DNA from: Jingyaoa shaoxingensis
GTDB lineage: Bacteria; Bacillota; Clostridia; Lachnospirales; Lachnospiraceae
Length of the DNA: 64,000 nucleotides
NCBI RefSeq assembly: GCF_014385005.1
Contig: NZ_JACRSZ010000001.1
Location: forward strand, 124,001 to 188,000
Direction: 5' to 3'
Shown here: one piece after another, positions 26,622 through 34,725 of the stretch
Layout of the letters: every line of letters begins with the position of its first letter
Position numbering within the stretch: the stretch's first letter is position 1
The notes under the pieces: model-generated
Told to the model about the DNA's origin: nothing
Databases searched by the model: none
Seen by the model: only the letters and a program-made list of their open reading frames with translations
Translations under genes and position numbers: made by a program

Positions 26622-27314
26622 TTATTCTTTTCTTGGGTCGATGATCTTAACAGCATCTGCTACACGGCCATACTGTCCTTTAGCTTTTTCCCAAGCTGTG
26701 TTAGGGTCATCCCCCTTCTTGATGAAGTCTGTCATCTTTCCAAGACTTACGAACTGGTATCCAATGATCTCATCATCTGCATCCAGAGCGATACCGGTAA
26801 CATAACCTTCAGCCATTTCCAGATAACGAGGACCCTTTTTCAGTGTTCCGTACATAGTACCAACCTGAGATCTGAGGCCTTTTCCAAGGTCTTCCAGACC
26901 TGCACCTACTGCCAGACCATCTTCTGAGAATGCGGACTGGGAACGTCCGTAAACGATCTGCAGGAACAGTTCTCTCATAGCTGTGTTAATTGCATCACAA
27001 ACAAGGTCTGTATTTAATGCTTCCATAACAGTCAGTCCCGGAAGAATCTCTGCTGCCATAGCTGCGGAATGTGTCATACCTGAACATCCGATAGTCTCAA
27101 CCAGTGCTTCCTGGATGATACCTTCTTTTACATTCAGGCTCAGCTTACAGGCACCCTGCTGTGGAGCACACCAGCCTACACCATGTGTAAAACCAGAAAT
27201 GTCTTTAACTTCTTTTGCCTGTACCCATTTTGCTTCTTCCGGAATCGGAGCTGCGCCATGATGAACACCCTGTGCTACTGGGCACATTTCTTCTACTTCG
27301 CGTGAATAAATCAT
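26622..27314 (-). CDS. Fe-S cluster assembly scaffold-like protein (NifU_N/IscU type) paired with GGGtGRT
   Basis: This 230-residue protein has Cys11, Cys49 and Cys56 in GWCAPQQGACKL, and Cys77 in ETIGCSGMTHS. The last resembles the IscU/NifU scaffold cysteine environment. The C-terminal 80 residues (YLEMAEGYVTGIALDADDEI onward) are extra compared with IscU. No cysteine desulfurase or SUF gene is adjacent, so it is not a standard ISC operon. It is the first gene of a two-gene unit with GGGtGRT. The ATG has GAAAGGAG ahead. The promoter is followed by a leader containing a hairpin. Confidence 0.8.
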   Translation of the reverse strand: MIYSREVEEMCPVAQGVHHGAAPIPEEAKWVQAKEVKDISGFTHGVGWCAPQQGACKLSLNVKEGIIQEALVETIGCSGMTHSAAMAAEILPGLTVMEALNTDLVCDAINTAMRELFLQIVYGRSQSAFSEDGLAVGAGLEDLGKGLRSQVGTMYGTLKKGPRYLEMAEGYVTGIALDADDEIIGYQFVSLGKMTDFIKKGDDPNTAWEKAKGQYGRVADAVKIIDPRKE

Positions 27315-27348
27315 TTTTAAACTCCTTTCAATAGTAAAAGTCTTTTAT

Positions 27349-27388
27349 GTAACCAGAATGTGCTGCATTCTGAACATACTTCGGTTAC
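27349..27388 (-). promoter_or_regulatory. Hairpin in the leader of the Fe-S scaffold/GGGtGRT operon
   Basis: CAGAATG and CATTCTG (7-bp stem, 5-base loop) are flanked by GTAACC and GGTTAC, giving a two-part stem in the roughly 85-base leader. No T-run follows. It could be a protein-binding site or an RNA switch; I do not recognise a known class. Confidence 0.45.
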
Positions 27389-27407
27389 TATTCTCGCACA
27401 AAATGAC

Positions 27408-27436
27408 AAAATAGTCCAGCCTTTTTCTGTTGTCAA
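27408..27436 (-). promoter_or_regulatory. Promoter of the Fe-S scaffold/GGGtGRT operon
   Basis: TTGACA (27431-27436), a 17-base spacer and TATTTT (27408-27413) on the minus strand. The -35 is perfect and the -10 moderate. Confidence 0.6.
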
Positions 27437-27497
27437 ATGTTAAAAAAAAAGCAAAATGCAAATCGTTTTGTCATATCAGAAAGAAATATCCTATGTT

Positions 27498-27532
27498 CAA
27501 AAAAAGAGAGACAATCATACGATTATCTCTCT
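27498..27532 (-). terminator. Terminator after crh
   Basis: AGAGAGATAAT and ATTGTCTCTCT pair around CGTATG (one G-T pair) and are followed by TTTTTTT on the minus strand, 18 bases after the crh stop. It closes the addB-to-crh gene run. Confidence 0.85.
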
Positions 27533-27549
27533 GTACCATTTTATCTTAC

Positions 27550-27804
27550 TTAGTGTGTGCTCAGATATTTCTCAATATCTTCAATTGCTGCCTTCTCATC
27601 AGATCCTTCTGCCTCTACTACGATCTCTTCGCCAGCTTCCAGTCCCAGAGTCATCATACCCATAATACTCTTGGCATTCACACGCTTCTCTTCCACTTCT
27701 ACGTGAATCTTGCTCTCATACTGACTTGCCACCTGTACCAGTAATGCCACCGGGCGCGCCTCCAGGCCACTAGGCAATTCAATTTTAATAGACTTCTTAA
27801 TCAT
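27550..27804 (-). CDS. crh: HPr-like catabolite protein Crh with Glu at position 15
   Basis: This 84-residue protein has the HPr fold. The usual phosphotransfer histidine of HPr is replaced: the motif reads GLEARPVALLVQ, with Glu15 where HPr has His and Bacillus Crh has Gln. Ser46 is kept in NAKSIMGMM, the site phosphorylated by HPr kinase. It therefore cannot carry sugar-transport phosphate on His but could act as a regulator, for example with CcpA. Its position after rapZ-whiA is that of crh in Bacillus subtilis. It overlaps the whiA stop by eight bases. The permanent negative charge at residue 15 may mimic phospho-His, which is inference. Confidence 0.9.
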   Translation of the reverse strand: MIKKSIKIELPSGLEARPVALLVQVASQYESKIHVEVEEKRVNAKSIMGMMTLGLEAGEEIVVEAEGSDEKAAIEDIEKYLSTH

Positions 27805-28777
27805 AATGCTTCTCCTCCTTACAGCACCTTAGCCCATCCGCTATCTCACTTAATTTTTTCAAGCGGTGGTTCACACCAGATTTTCCCATCCGTGGGGATA
27901 ATAACATGCCTAATTCTTTTAACGTTGCGTCTGGATTCGCCAGCCTGACTTCTGCCATATTCGCCAGTCCCTCCGACAGTTCTTCAAAGCCAATCGTATC
28001 CTGAATATACCGGATATCTTCGATCTGCTTCACTGCTGCATTCACGGTCTTGTAAATATTCGCAGTCTCACAGTTGACCTTTCGGTTCAGTGAATTTCTC
28101 ATGTCTTTTAATATACGGATATTTTCCAGTTCCATCAGTGCCTGATGTGCTTCCATGATATTCAGCACATCCACAATTCCGTCTCCTTCTTTGATGTACA
28201 CCACATAATACTTTTTGCGCTGTATCATACGTGCCTCTATTCCAAAAGAACGAAGCACCTTACGAATCTGCTCTGCATGATATTCCAAAGTACAGGCAAA
28301 TTCCAGATGATAAGACTTCTCAGGATTGGTGACTGATCCGGTAACCAGAAATGCCCCCCGCAGAAAAGCTCTTTTGCAGCATATCCTCCGAAGCAGCTCT
28401 GTCTCTGTCAGTTCGAAGTCTTCTGCAAAATCCATATAACTCTTTCCATCCGGCTTCATGATCCCGATCTCCCGTAAAATCTGCAAAGCGTCTTCATGCT
28501 TTTTCACATACAGATGATAGGTTCGACCTCTTTTTTCTCCATGATGCTGCCTGATAGAAAGTTCAATTTCTATATTAAATGTTTTTTGCAATAATGTAAA
28601 GTACTTTCTTGCCACAAACAGATTCTCTGTCTGGATCTTCAGTAAAAATCTGTCATTTCTGGATACCGAAATTCCGCCACACATACGGATGATGGCTGCT
28701 ATTTCTGCTATCTGGCAATGTCTGGCACCCAATTTCTGTTTTGCCAGTTCTTCCTTCACAGTTCCGGAAAACGACAT
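27797..28777 (-). CDS. whiA: Sporulation/division regulator WhiA
   Basis: This 326-residue protein begins SFSGTVKEELAKQKL, then has the homing-endonuclease-like domain (RRICCKRAFLRGAFLVTGSV) and a C-terminal helix-turn-helix (LKELGMLLSPRMGKSGVNHR, LKKLSEIADGL). WhiA is a conserved DNA-binding protein that influences cell division and chromosome segregation in Firmicutes and Actinobacteria. The endonuclease fold has no catalytic acidic pair in this family. It sits between rapZ and crh with an 18-base gap and an 8-base overlap. Confidence 0.96.
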   Translation of the reverse strand: MSFSGTVKEELAKQKLGARHCQIAEIAAIIRMCGGISVSRNDRFLLKIQTENLFVARKYFTLLQKTFNIEIELSIRQHHGEKRGRTYHLYVKKHEDALQILREIGIMKPDGKSYMDFAEDFELTETELLRRICCKRAFLRGAFLVTGSVTNPEKSYHLEFACTLEYHAEQIRKVLRSFGIEARMIQRKKYYVVYIKEGDGIVDVLNIMEAHQALMELENIRILKDMRNSLNRKVNCETANIYKTVNAAVKQIEDIRYIQDTIGFEELSEGLANMAEVRLANPDATLKELGMLLSPRMGKSGVNHRLKKLSEIADGLRCCKEEKHYD

Positions 28778-28795
28778 ATTCTTCTCCTTTACCCA

Positions 28796-29656
28796 TTATC
28801 TTACTTTTTCGATGTCTCTGTGTTCAATCTTCACCTTATATTCTCTGTTTTCCTTCAGAATCTCATATAATTTATTGGCAATCGTCACAGAACGGTGTTT
28901 TCCGCCGGTACAGCCAATGGCTACCACAAGCTGATTCTTACCTTCTGCCACATAGTTTGGAATCAGGAACTGTACCATATCACTTAATTTATCCAGAAAT
29001 TCTCCTGCCTGATGGCAGTTCATCACATACTCCTGTACCTCCCGGTCATTGCCGGTCTTTGTCTTCAGATCATCCACATAATACGGATTCGGAAGAAAAC
29101 GGACATCAAATACCAGATCTGCATCAGATGGAATTCCATTCTTAAAACCAAAGGAAAGTACTGTCACCATCATATTTTTGAATTCCTGGTTCTGGCGGAA
29201 GATCTCATCCATATTCTGAACCAGTTCCCGTACCAGAAGCTGACTGGTATCCATAATATAATTAGCTTCTTTTTTCAGGAATTCCAGCCTGGAGCGTTCC
29301 TCCTTCAGTCCTGTCTCCACTCTTCCATCCACTGCCATCGGATGCTGGCGTCTGGTTTCTTTATAGCGCTTAATCAGTGTCTTATCCGATGCATCCATAA
29401 ACAGGATCTCATATTCATATCCGGCTGTTTTCATACCTTCCAGCTGACCGTCCATATTATCTAATTCTTTTCCGTTACGGATATCTATACCAACTGCTGC
29501 CTTGGTAATATCCGGATTATCATTCATCAGCTGTGCAAACATTGGCAGAAGGGAAATTGGCAGATTGTCCGCACAATAGTATCCCATATCCTCCAGAATC
29601 TTCAGGGCTGTAGATCTGCCAGCCCCGGACATTCCGGTTACAATTATAAATCTCAT
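28796..29656 (-). CDS. rapZ: RapZ/YvcJ nucleotide-binding protein with altered Walker A
   Basis: This 286-residue protein matches the RapZ/YvcJ family, which in Escherichia coli guides RNase E to a small RNA and in Bacillus is a nucleotide-binding protein linked to competence. It has MRFIIVTGMSGAGRST, then EDMGYYCADNLP, and the C-terminal GCTGGKHRSV. The Walker A lysine is replaced by Arg at residue 14 (G-A-G-R-S; the codon is AGA, read directly). A Walker B-like region follows. The C-terminal GGKHRS box is intact. It lies 12 bases after murB and 18 before whiA. I saw no yvcK homologue between rapZ and whiA, unlike in Bacillus. Confidence 0.95.
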   Translation of the reverse strand: MRFIIVTGMSGAGRSTALKILEDMGYYCADNLPISLLPMFAQLMNDNPDITKAAVGIDIRNGKELDNMDGQLEGMKTAGYEYEILFMDASDKTLIKRYKETRRQHPMAVDGRVETGLKEERSRLEFLKKEANYIMDTSQLLVRELVQNMDEIFRQNQEFKNMMVTVLSFGFKNGIPSDADLVFDVRFLPNPYYVDDLKTKTGNDREVQEYVMNCHQAGEFLDKLSDMVQFLIPNYVAEGKNQLVVAIGCTGGKHRSVTIANKLYEILKENREYKVKIEHRDIEKVR

Positions 29657-29668
29657 GTATTCTCCATC

Positions 29669-30583
29669 TTAGAATTCTCCTAACCGTTTTACCTCCGGTT
29701 CCAGAACAACTCCAAATTTCTCCATCACAATTTTTTTCGTCTCTTCCATCAGGTTCACCACATCCTCTGCTGTGGCATTCCCCCTGTTAATTACAAATCC
29801 GCAGTGCTTTTCCGATATCTGCGCACCACCGACTGTAAATCCGCGTAAGCCCGCATCCATAATCAGCTTTCCTGCAAAATACCCTTCCGGTCTTTTGAAG
29901 GTACTGCCTGCACTTGGATACTCCAGCGGCTGCTTGGTAACCCGCTTTTCTCTCAGTTCATCCATTTTTGCACGGATGGCTTCCGTATCTCCCTTTTCCA
30001 GCTTCAAACAGATATCCAGTACAATATATCCTTTTCTGGCAATGATACTGGTACGATACCCCAGTTCCAGTTCTTCGGCTGCCAGCGTGTGTACCCTGCC
30101 ATCTTCATCCAACACAGTTACTTCCTTCAGAATATCCTTCATCTCTCCGCCATAAGCGCCGGCATTCATGACCACAGCTCCTCCTGTGGTTCCCGGAATC
30201 CCCGCTGCGAATTCAAATCCTGTCAATCCTGCATCCAGTGCCTGTCTCGCCACTGATGCATTCACTGCTCCTGCCTGAACATGGATCTCTTCGCCACTTA
30301 CTTCTATCTGATTAAAATTACGCAGCAGCTGGATCACGACTCCACGTACCCCTTTATCACTCACCAGAAGATTGCTTCCGTTCCCGATCACATACCATGG
30401 CTGTCCTTCCTTCCGGCACAGTGCGGTCACTTCTTCGATCTCCTGTGACGTCTGCGGAAGTACCAGAAAATCAGCCGGTCCTCCAATCCGAAATGTGGTA
30501 TGTTTCTTCATCGGTTCTTCTGCCAGTACCTGTTCTTCTCCAACTATGCTGCATAACTTCTGATAAAATTCCTGATTCACCAA
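29669..30583 (-). CDS. murB: UDP-N-acetylenolpyruvoylglucosamine reductase
   Basis: This 304-residue flavoenzyme carries out the second committed step of peptidoglycan precursor synthesis, reducing UDP-GlcNAc-enolpyruvate to UDP-MurNAc with NADPH. FAD-binding landmarks are HTTFRIGGPADFLV and NGSNLLVSD, then EFAAGIPGTTGGAVVMNAGA. Catalytic landmarks are LGYRTSII, YPSAGSTFKRP (active-site Ser) and a C-terminal EPEVKRLG with the active-site Glu. Its length fits the shorter Gram-positive form. It is nine bases downstream of the aminotransferase gene and 12 upstream of rapZ. Confidence 0.97.
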   Translation of the reverse strand: MVNQEFYQKLCSIVGEEQVLAEEPMKKHTTFRIGGPADFLVLPQTSQEIEEVTALCRKEGQPWYVIGNGSNLLVSDKGVRGVVIQLLRNFNQIEVSGEEIHVQAGAVNASVARQALDAGLTGFEFAAGIPGTTGGAVVMNAGAYGGEMKDILKEVTVLDEDGRVHTLAAEELELGYRTSIIARKGYIVLDICLKLEKGDTEAIRAKMDELREKRVTKQPLEYPSAGSTFKRPEGYFAGKLIMDAGLRGFTVGGAQISEKHCGFVINRGNATAEDVVNLMEETKKIVMEKFGVVLEPEVKRLGEF

Positions 30584-30592
30584 ATGCCTCCT

Positions 30593-31762
30593 TTATTTCA
30601 GAATTCCGCTTATCTTTATACTCTCAATTGCTGCCTGCAGTTCTTCCTCCGGCAGTACCAAGGCGAATCTCACATAGCCTTCTCCCAGACTTCCGAAGCT
30701 GCTACCCGGTGTACAGATTACCCCGGATTTTTCCATCAATTCCATACAGAATGCATTGGCATTGTCATACCCTTCCGGCAATGGTGCCCATACAAACATG
30801 GTTCCTTCTGTGTCTCTTACCTTCCATCCGATCTCAGACAAGCCCCTGCTCAGTGTGCGGCTTCTTCTTTCATACTTTTTACACTGATCAATCACACTGT
30901 CCTGCGGTCCGTTAAGTGCTGCAATAGCACCATATTGTATCGGATAAAAGATACCATAATCGATCTGGGAACGGATTGCCCTGAACTTTTCTACAACCTG
31001 TTCATTTCCCACGCAGAATGATACTCTGGCTCCTGTGTAGTTAAAAGACTTGGAAAGGGAATAGAACTCTACCCCCACTTCTTTTGCTCCTTCGTACTGC
31101 AGGAAGGAACCGCCCTGTTTTCCTCCAAACACAATGTCAGAATAAGCATTGTCATGCAGAATGACGATGTCATACTTTCTTGCAAAATCAATCAGCTCTC
31201 TGTAGAATGTATCATCCGCTACGGAACATACCGGATTGGACGGATAATTGACTACCATGAAACGGGCTTTTTTTGCAGTCTCTTCCGGAATGTCTTCAAA
31301 CTTCGGAAGGAAATGGTTCTTTTCATATAAAGGATACTCCACGGTCACTGCATCGCACAGTTCTGGCCCGATCTTGAAAATCGGATATCCCGGATTCGGT
31401 ACCAGTACCACATCTCCCGGATTGCAGAGAGTCCATGCAAAATGTGCCATTCCTTCCTGGGATCCGTTCATGGACATGATCTCATTTTTCTCCAGTTTTA
31501 CCCCAAAACGCTTCTGGTAAAAGTCCTGTACTGCCTGTGTCAGTTCCGGCAGATCAGCCAGAGAATATTTGTAATTCTCCGGTTTTGCTGCTGCTTCTGC
31601 CACTGCCTTACGGATATGTTCCGGTGGTTCAAAGTCCGGTGTTCCAACGGAAAGATTATAGATCTTCTTTCCTTCTGCCAGCATCTCATTCTTCTTTTCA
31701 TTCAGTACGGCAAAAATACCTTCCCCGAACATTTCTGTTTTATCTGAAAATGTAAGCTTCAT
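30593..31762 (-). CDS. PLP-dependent aminotransferase, class I/II (DapL-like)
   Basis: This 389-residue enzyme has the aspartate-aminotransferase fold. NLSVGTPDFEPPEHIRKAV starts the domain. The PLP pocket residues lie in VNYPSNPVC and HDNAYSDI, and the PLP lysine is in SLSKSFNYTGARVSF. The arginine for the substrate carboxylate is in GYVRFALV near the C-terminus. It resembles LL-diaminopimelate or valine-pyruvate-type transaminases, but the substrate is not fixed by sequence reading. Because it lies between murB and a membrane protein, a role in cell-wall amino acids is possible. The start overlaps the preceding gene by four bases (ATGA). Confidence 0.85.
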   Translation of the reverse strand: MKLTFSDKTEMFGEGIFAVLNEKKNEMLAEGKKIYNLSVGTPDFEPPEHIRKAVAEAAAKPENYKYSLADLPELTQAVQDFYQKRFGVKLEKNEIMSMNGSQEGMAHFAWTLCNPGDVVLVPNPGYPIFKIGPELCDAVTVEYPLYEKNHFLPKFEDIPEETAKKARFMVVNYPSNPVCSVADDTFYRELIDFARKYDIVILHDNAYSDIVFGGKQGGSFLQYEGAKEVGVEFYSLSKSFNYTGARVSFCVGNEQVVEKFRAIRSQIDYGIFYPIQYGAIAALNGPQDSVIDQCKKYERRSRTLSRGLSEIGWKVRDTEGTMFVWAPLPEGYDNANAFCMELMEKSGVICTPGSSFGSLGEGYVRFALVLPEEELQAAIESIKISGILK

Positions 31763-34725
31763 CTATTTTCTCCTTCAGTCTCTTCCTGTTTCTTTCTTTT
31801 CTGTCCATACTGTTCCAGCATGGCAGTGAGCAGATACAGCCCTATGCAGACAATACTGATCATACTGCCCTGCCACAGTCCTGCAGGTGTAAAATTCATC
31901 TCAATGGTATGGGTACCTGCTTCCAGATCAATTCCCATCATGGCATCGCCTACCCGGTAGGTTGCAGTATCCCTGCCGTCTACCTTTACCGTCCATCCTT
32001 CATCATACGGCATTGTCAGCAGCAATGTTCCTGCCTGCTGCGCATCTACCGTTCCGCTTATATGGTTTCCGTCTTCTGTAACATCTGTCATCTGGCTGGC
32101 TGACAGTTTCTGGTAAACAGCATTGTATTCCTCATCTGTACAGGTATAGACCCGTACCGGAACAGGACCACTCTGATTATCTTTAAAGGTAAGGGTAATA
32201 TTAGCCTTGCTCTCTTCCCCTTCCTCTGTTACCGTTCCCAGATTGAACAGGTTTTTCGTATAGTTATTGACTGTCTTTTCTCCCTGCGGGGTCTTGATGG
32301 TAATGCTCTTCACATTCTCAGTAATCTCAATATAAGTTTGGTCTCCCGGATGCAGCCGGATAATATAGGTCGGTCCCTCTTCCAGGGAATAAGCTTCCCG
32401 CAACGTATAATGGAACGCTTCGCCTGTTGCAAGCTGTGCAAACTCTTCCTGCACCTCCATGGCTGTCCGATTACTGTAGATATCCCACGCCTTGATATTC
32501 GAAGATACCATGAATCCAAGTGACAGGGCATCCTCATTCTTATACAGATATAACGGCTCCTCATATCCCACCTGATTCATCTGATATAAAGTATCGTATC
32601 CTTTTCTTGATACCAGATAGCGGACGCCAAATACATCGTTAAAAAGTTTGGTCATACCATTGTAGCCATCCTTGTTTGTTCTCGCTTCCATACCGATACT
32701 GCGGCACATATTAACAGTTGCTTCCGGCATGGTAGAAGAAAACATCACCACTCCATTGGCACCCATAAACATATTTTCATTTCTCATTCTCTGGCTGTCG
32801 ATCTCACTACGATAGAAATCATCTGTCTGATCGTATTCTTCCATCAGCTTCTTATAGGCAATCTGTTCATCCACGTAGGTACTTCTTCCCACCGTTCCAT
32901 TCATGCAGATACCATAGATCCCGGTTACTGCCATCTCCAGCGTCATTACTGCTGTCAGGACACGTTTTGTCAGTACTTTGTGTTTTCCGCTCTCATAGTA
33001 CCACAACAGTAAAATTCCATATAACACCAGCAGAACCAGAGTTGCCATGTAGACATACCATTCCCGGTCACCTGTCTGTGTCACCATACAGTAGCCCACA
33101 AACAGAATCGACAGCAGCCATGCCAGCATAATCTTCCAGACCTTCATCTTCTGTATGTGGTGTATAACATCAAAGCCCATGGTCAGAAGCATGGCAATAT
33201 ACAGGAATGCAAATCGGTTCGGCAGACCATTCTGTACATGGAAACCATGCCAGATATAATTCAGCATATTAAAATTCATACTGATAGCCAGCAAACCAGT
33301 CAGAAGAAGCTTTGCCACTCTCTCGGACAGTCTCAGTTCCTGGTCCAGCAGATACAGGATAATCAGAATCATCACAATCACACCACAATAGATATTCACG
33401 CCAGACTGATCATCATAGATATTGATCGGTTCAACCAGTGCAAAATGTCCCGTCAGCTGGGTAATCCCGTCTGTATAGAACTTGATTTTGCTCGGGAAAC
33501 TGCTGTCTGCAGATTCTGTAATGGCAAGATTCAGATATGCCGGCAGCAGAACCAGTGCTGCCATTCCGCCTGAAAGCAGAGAATACCATGTGAACTTCAG
33601 TCCGGAACAAAGGAACCTGCGGATGCTGAACTTCTTTGCTCCGATCCATAATACGCAGAAATACAGGCATGCAAACAGACACAGCATATATCCGATATAA
33701 TAATTGCAGTACAGCGCATAACATAATGCCAGTGCATAAAAACGTCCTTTTTTGCCTGCAACAATTTTCTCAATTCCAAGCATCACCAGCGGCAGCACCA
33801 TAATACTGTCCAGCCACATCAGATTAAAATAGTATCCGATCATAAAGGCTGACAGGGCATACATGCACCCAAAAGCTATCGGAAAATAGTCTCTGTCTTT
33901 TCCTCTTCTTGACAGATACCATCCAAAGATCCCGCCTGTCAGAGCAATCTTCAGCAAAATGAGGTATGCCATAAAATCCATGACATGCTTTGACGAAACT
34001 ATGGTAATCAGCAGGTTCAACGGACTTGCCAGATAGTAGGCAAATACTGCCCACATGTTATATCCCAGCCCCCCTCCGAAAGAATAGGTCAGGGACTGGC
34101 TGTTCACCAGCTTATCATGAAAATCAGTAAAGAACGGCAAGTACTGATGCAGCGAGTCAATGATCAGCACTCCATGATCCCCAAAAGGATAGACTCCGTT
34201 CACAATATATGCAATCAATACCGTAACAGCCGGTATTGTAAAAGAAAGCATGGTACATCTCTTACGGATCATTTTCCTTTTCAGTTGCTCCGGTGTATAT
34301 TCCTTATGATCCGTCTGAAAGACGATCATCTTACTGAATACAAAGTTCAGGACCAGAACCACAACCTGGATCGCCAGCTTGGCAATCATGTCCGGCATAT
34401 CCCATACACAGCAGAACATAACTACGCCAAAGATCTCAATAAACATGGTCAGAAGACGCATACCTATAAACTGCCCCATCTCTTTGAGAAGGGCAATCCT
34501 GCCTTCTGTCTTACTCTCAAATACATACAGCTTATTCACCACATAGGCAAACAGAATCGACAGTGCAATGGCAAAGAAATTCGCCTTGGTCACATCGATA
34601 TGAATCAGATTCCGTAATATCCAGTAACTTACCAGATTCACCATTGTGGTGCAGCCACCGAAAAAGATATAGCGGAGTCCCTGATTATTCATCAGCTTTT
34701 TCACAAAATTCTTCATCTTATTCAC
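31759..34725 (-). CDS. GtrA-like / YfhO-family membrane protein fusion
   Basis: This 988-residue integral membrane protein has two parts. Residues about 15-140 form a GtrA-like four-helix unit (RYIFFGGCTTMVNLVSYWIL at its start), a family proposed to move lipid-linked sugars across the membrane. Residues about 155-970 are a YfhO-type domain with many membrane helices and a large outside loop. A last helix near residue 960 precedes a basic tail. YfhO proteins are linked to glycosylating wall or lipoteichoic acids. The fusion would put flipping and transfer in one polypeptide. It overlaps addA by eight bases and the aminotransferase by four. Confidence 0.85.
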   Translation of the reverse strand: MNKMKNFVKKLMNNQGLRYIFFGGCTTMVNLVSYWILRNLIHIDVTKANFFAIALSILFAYVVNKLYVFESKTEGRIALLKEMGQFIGMRLLTMFIEIFGVVMFCCVWDMPDMIAKLAIQVVVLVLNFVFSKMIVFQTDHKEYTPEQLKRKMIRKRCTMLSFTIPAVTVLIAYIVNGVYPFGDHGVLIIDSLHQYLPFFTDFHDKLVNSQSLTYSFGGGLGYNMWAVFAYYLASPLNLLITIVSSKHVMDFMAYLILLKIALTGGIFGWYLSRRGKDRDYFPIAFGCMYALSAFMIGYYFNLMWLDSIMVLPLVMLGIEKIVAGKKGRFYALALCYALYCNYYIGYMLCLFACLYFCVLWIGAKKFSIRRFLCSGLKFTWYSLLSGGMAALVLLPAYLNLAITESADSSFPSKIKFYTDGITQLTGHFALVEPINIYDDQSGVNIYCGVIVMILIILYLLDQELRLSERVAKLLLTGLLAISMNFNMLNYIWHGFHVQNGLPNRFAFLYIAMLLTMGFDVIHHIQKMKVWKIMLAWLLSILFVGYCMVTQTGDREWYVYMATLVLLVLYGILLLWYYESGKHKVLTKRVLTAVMTLEMAVTGIYGICMNGTVGRSTYVDEQIAYKKLMEEYDQTDDFYRSEIDSQRMRNENMFMGANGVVMFSSTMPEATVNMCRSIGMEARTNKDGYNGMTKLFNDVFGVRYLVSRKGYDTLYQMNQVGYEEPLYLYKNEDALSLGFMVSSNIKAWDIYSNRTAMEVQEEFAQLATGEAFHYTLREAYSLEEGPTYIIRLHPGDQTYIEITENVKSITIKTPQGEKTVNNYTKNLFNLGTVTEEGEESKANITLTFKDNQSGPVPVRVYTCTDEEYNAVYQKLSASQMTDVTEDGNHISGTVDAQQAGTLLLTMPYDEGWTVKVDGRDTATYRVGDAMMGIDLEAGTHTIEMNFTPAGLWQGSMISIVCIGLYLLTAMLEQYGQKRKKQEETEGENR

